From a bacterium (GTDB lineage: Bacteria > Verrucomicrobiota > Verrucomicrobiia > Limisphaerales > J093), in NCBI GenBank assembly GCA_021784265.1, contig JAJXTA010000238.1:1-5598 (forward strand): a stretch of DNA of 5,598 nucleotides. The letters run 5' to 3'. A program made the translations under genes and the position numbers. The notes beneath the pieces are model-generated. The model searched no databases. It was not told where the DNA came from and saw only the letters and a list, made by a program, of their open reading frames with translations. Positions 4,425 through 5,598 of the stretch are shown in pieces (positions within the stretch are counted from its first letter, which is position 1; each line of letters opens with the position of its first letter).

Positions 4425-5598
4425 TCAGGCCCGGCGGCGGCGGCGGCCATCGCTGAGGATCAGGGCCCCGCCGGCCAGCAGCAGGGCCAGGGACGCGGGT
4501 TCGGGGATGCTCAGGGTGATGGCACTGTTGGTGCCGGAACCGTAGTTGATGCTGTAGCCGGCCGGCAGGCCGGTGATCTTGGCGAAAGCGCCGCCATTCA
4601 GCAAACCGTAGGTGGCAATCGTGTAGTTCGACCCGCTGCCGGCACCGGAAAGAACCAGGTTGGCGTTGCTGAGGTCCAGGGTCCCCAGCACCGCCAGGCG
4701 ATCGCTGCTGGAGCCCGAGCCCAGTTCGATGTTCAGGGCGTTGCCGGTGGTGAGGAAGCTGGCCGAGCCCACGGTCAGGGTGCCGATGGAGTCGCCGGGG
4801 CTGAGGTTGCCGGTGACGGCCACCGAGCCGCCGAGGGTGCCCGTGCCGCCGAGGGTGCTCTTGGCGGCCACGGACACGGCCGAGCTGGCCGACAGTGAGC
4901 CGTCGACCAGCAGCGTGCCTTGGGAGACGGTGGTGGCGCCGGTGTAGGTGTTGGTGCCCGACAGAGCCCACGTGCCGGTGCCGGTCTTGGTCAGGGACAG
5001 AACGCCTGTGGTGCCCGTAGCGGTGGAGTCCTGCAGGTTGCCGGCGATGATGTTGTTGCCGGTGTTGCTGCCCTGAAGGGTCAGGGTGCGGCTGCCGTAG
5101 CCGAAATCTAGTGTGGAGGCCCCACCCGCGGTCGCGTTGGTGCTGAGGGTGAACTGCGTCGCGCTGTCAATTGACTTGATCGTTGCGCCACTGGGAATAT
5201 TCGCGCCCACCACCTTCATCCCTGCCACCAAGTTCGCCGTGGAGCCAACCGTCACGTAGGCCTTGCTGCTGGTTAAGGTGCCGCTTACCCCCGAAACATC
5301 CGGAGACACGGGCTGATTGATAACCACAGCCCCAGTACCGGAACTGTCAATAGTCCCGTTGCCCGGGAGGTTGATGGTGCGGGTGTTGAAGGTCATAGCC
5401 CCGGCGGTGCTGGTAAACTTAAGTATTCCGGAATTGAGATCGATACTGCTCCCATCGCCCAGACTACCAACAGAGAGGGTGTTTCCGCCGCCGATCACCA
5501 GTCTGCCGGTGAAGGTGTTGCCGGTGTTGGAGAGCGAAGAGACGGTGTTGCTGCCGGTGTTGGTTGTGATGGTGCCGGTGCCGCTTACGACGCCAGCG
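4425..5598 (-). CDS. PATR-repeat protein with PEP-CTERM sorting signal, C-terminal part (5' end outside window)
   Basis: The frame is open from the right edge to TGA at 4427-4425, giving 390 residues in the window; the start lies beyond the edge. Codons upstream of the internal GTG at 5498 continue the same repeat-like protein (NTGSNTVSSLSNTGNTFTG), so that GTG is not the true start. Reading N to C, there is a beta-repeat region and then an inserted ~54-residue module (5264-5103). Next is a PATR block with LSLTKTGTGTWALSGTNTYTG spread over 5084-4881. The familiar closing segment follows (STLGGTGTLGG, then NLSPGDSIGTLTVG, then ITGLPAGYSINYGSGTN). The C-terminus is IPEPAS, a hydrophobic stretch and five arginines: a PEP-CTERM signal recognised by an exosortase. 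The protein is probably exported and surface- or matrix-associated. No enzymatic motif is seen. It lies upstream of gene A on the same strand and shares a repeat block with it. Family and sorting assignment are firm; biological role is unknown. Confidence 0.94.
   Translation of the reverse strand, partial: AGVVSGTGTITTNTGSNTVSSLSNTGNTFTGRLVIGGGNTLSVGSLGDGSSIDLNSGILKFTSTAGAMTFNTRTINLPGNGTIDSSGTGAVVINQPVSPDVSGVSGTLTSSKAYVTVGSTANLVAGMKVVGANIPSGATIKSIDSATQFTLSTNATAGGASTLDFGYGSRTLTLQGSNTGNNIIAGNLQDSTATGTTGVLSLTKTGTGTWALSGTNTYTGATTVSQGTLLVDGSLSASSAVSVAAKSTLGGTGTLGGSVAVTGNLSPGDSIGTLTVGSASFLTTGNALNIELGSGSSSDRLAVLGTLDLSNANLVLSGAGSGSNYTIATYGLLNGGAFAKITGLPAGYSINYGSGTNSAITLSIPEPASLALLLAGGALILSDGRRRRRA
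4428..4508 (-). other. PEP-CTERM sorting signal at the end of gene B
   Basis: The last 27 residues read IPEPAS, then a hydrophobic helix (LALLLAGGALIL), then SDG and five Arg plus Ala. The order PEP motif, transmembrane segment, Arg cluster is diagnostic of PEP-CTERM proteins, which are cleaved by exosortases (EpsH/Xrt family) and usually linked to exopolysaccharide or surface matrix. No exosortase gene is in this window. The tail argues against gene B being a classical type V autotransporter. Confidence 0.95.
4881..5084 (-). repeat. PATR super-block in gene B
   Basis: A 68-residue block begins LTLQGSNTGNNIIAGN and continues through LSLTKTGTGTWALSG and TNTYTGATT to GTLLVDGSLSASS. It matches the two blocks of gene A in order and spacing. 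The most conserved DNA (around 4926-4985) encodes the GTWALSGTNTYTGATT core. Confidence 0.85.
5103..5264 (-). other. Inserted small beta module in gene B
   Basis: The segment KAYVTVGSTANLVAGMKVVG, then ANIPSGATIKSID, then TQFTLSTNATAGG and STLDF does not fit the PATR pattern. The GMxVxGxxIPxGxxIxSID...FTLS pattern is one I associate with small domains in phage tail, virion and other surface proteins. Its removal would leave the flanking beta-repeat text continuous (GTLTSS to GSRTLTLQG). Confidence 0.6.

Noticed and set aside
4381..4971. 196-codon minus-strand open frame overlapping the end of gene B
   Set aside because: It is a His/Arg/Gly-rich shifted-frame shadow of the PEP-CTERM gene, whose own frame carries all the family motifs.
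1..5084. CRISPR-like or mobile-element repeats, suggested by recurring ccggtgtaggtgttg
   Set aside because: Copies at about 13, 229, 1852, 2263, 2676 and 4938 are irregularly spaced and in frame. They encode the NTYTG core of PATR repeats, so coding constraint explains them. No spacers, terminal inverted repeats or transposase are seen.
4425..5498. GTG at 5498 as the start of gene B
   Set aside because: The same frame stays open to the window edge with typical repeat sequence (NTGNTFTGRL), so the GTG is an internal valine.

Overview
The window looks like accessory DNA from a GC-rich, Gram-negative-type bacterium, most plausibly Verrucomicrobiota or a related PVC-group lineage. The evidence is two very large Gly/Asn/Thr/Ser-rich proteins built from autotransporter-associated beta-strand repeats (PATR family, core motif LTKxGxGTWxLSGxNTYTG). 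One of them ends in a PEP-CTERM exosortase sorting signal. This combination is typical of verrucomicrobial and planctomycete secretomes. The taxon is an inference, because no marker gene is present.

Layout: all convincing coding sequence is on the minus strand. Gene B (5598 to 4425) enters from the right edge without its start and ends with a PEP-CTERM tail. A noncoding gap of roughly 480-600 bp follows (3831/3942 to 4424). Gene A starts at 3830, or in frame at 3941, with a signal peptide. It then reads open for 1276 codons to the left edge, so its C-terminus is missing. I read gene A codon by codon along its whole length and found no frameshift or stop.

The gap is the least ordinary part. 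In the direction of transcription it holds possible terminator hairpins for gene B and a plus-strand G-quadruplex motif. Next comes an imperfect ~16-nt GC-rich array that puts seven G-runs on the minus strand. An AT-rich promoter-like island lies between 7-bp inverted-repeat arms. A leader follows with competing hairpins, and then two Shine-Dalgarno/ATG pairs in the same frame, 37 codons apart.

Both proteins are probably exported. Gene B is expected to be processed by an exosortase encoded elsewhere. They share a ~65-residue repeat block, so they look like paralogous modular surface or matrix proteins. No enzyme, RNA gene, CRISPR array or insertion sequence is visible.
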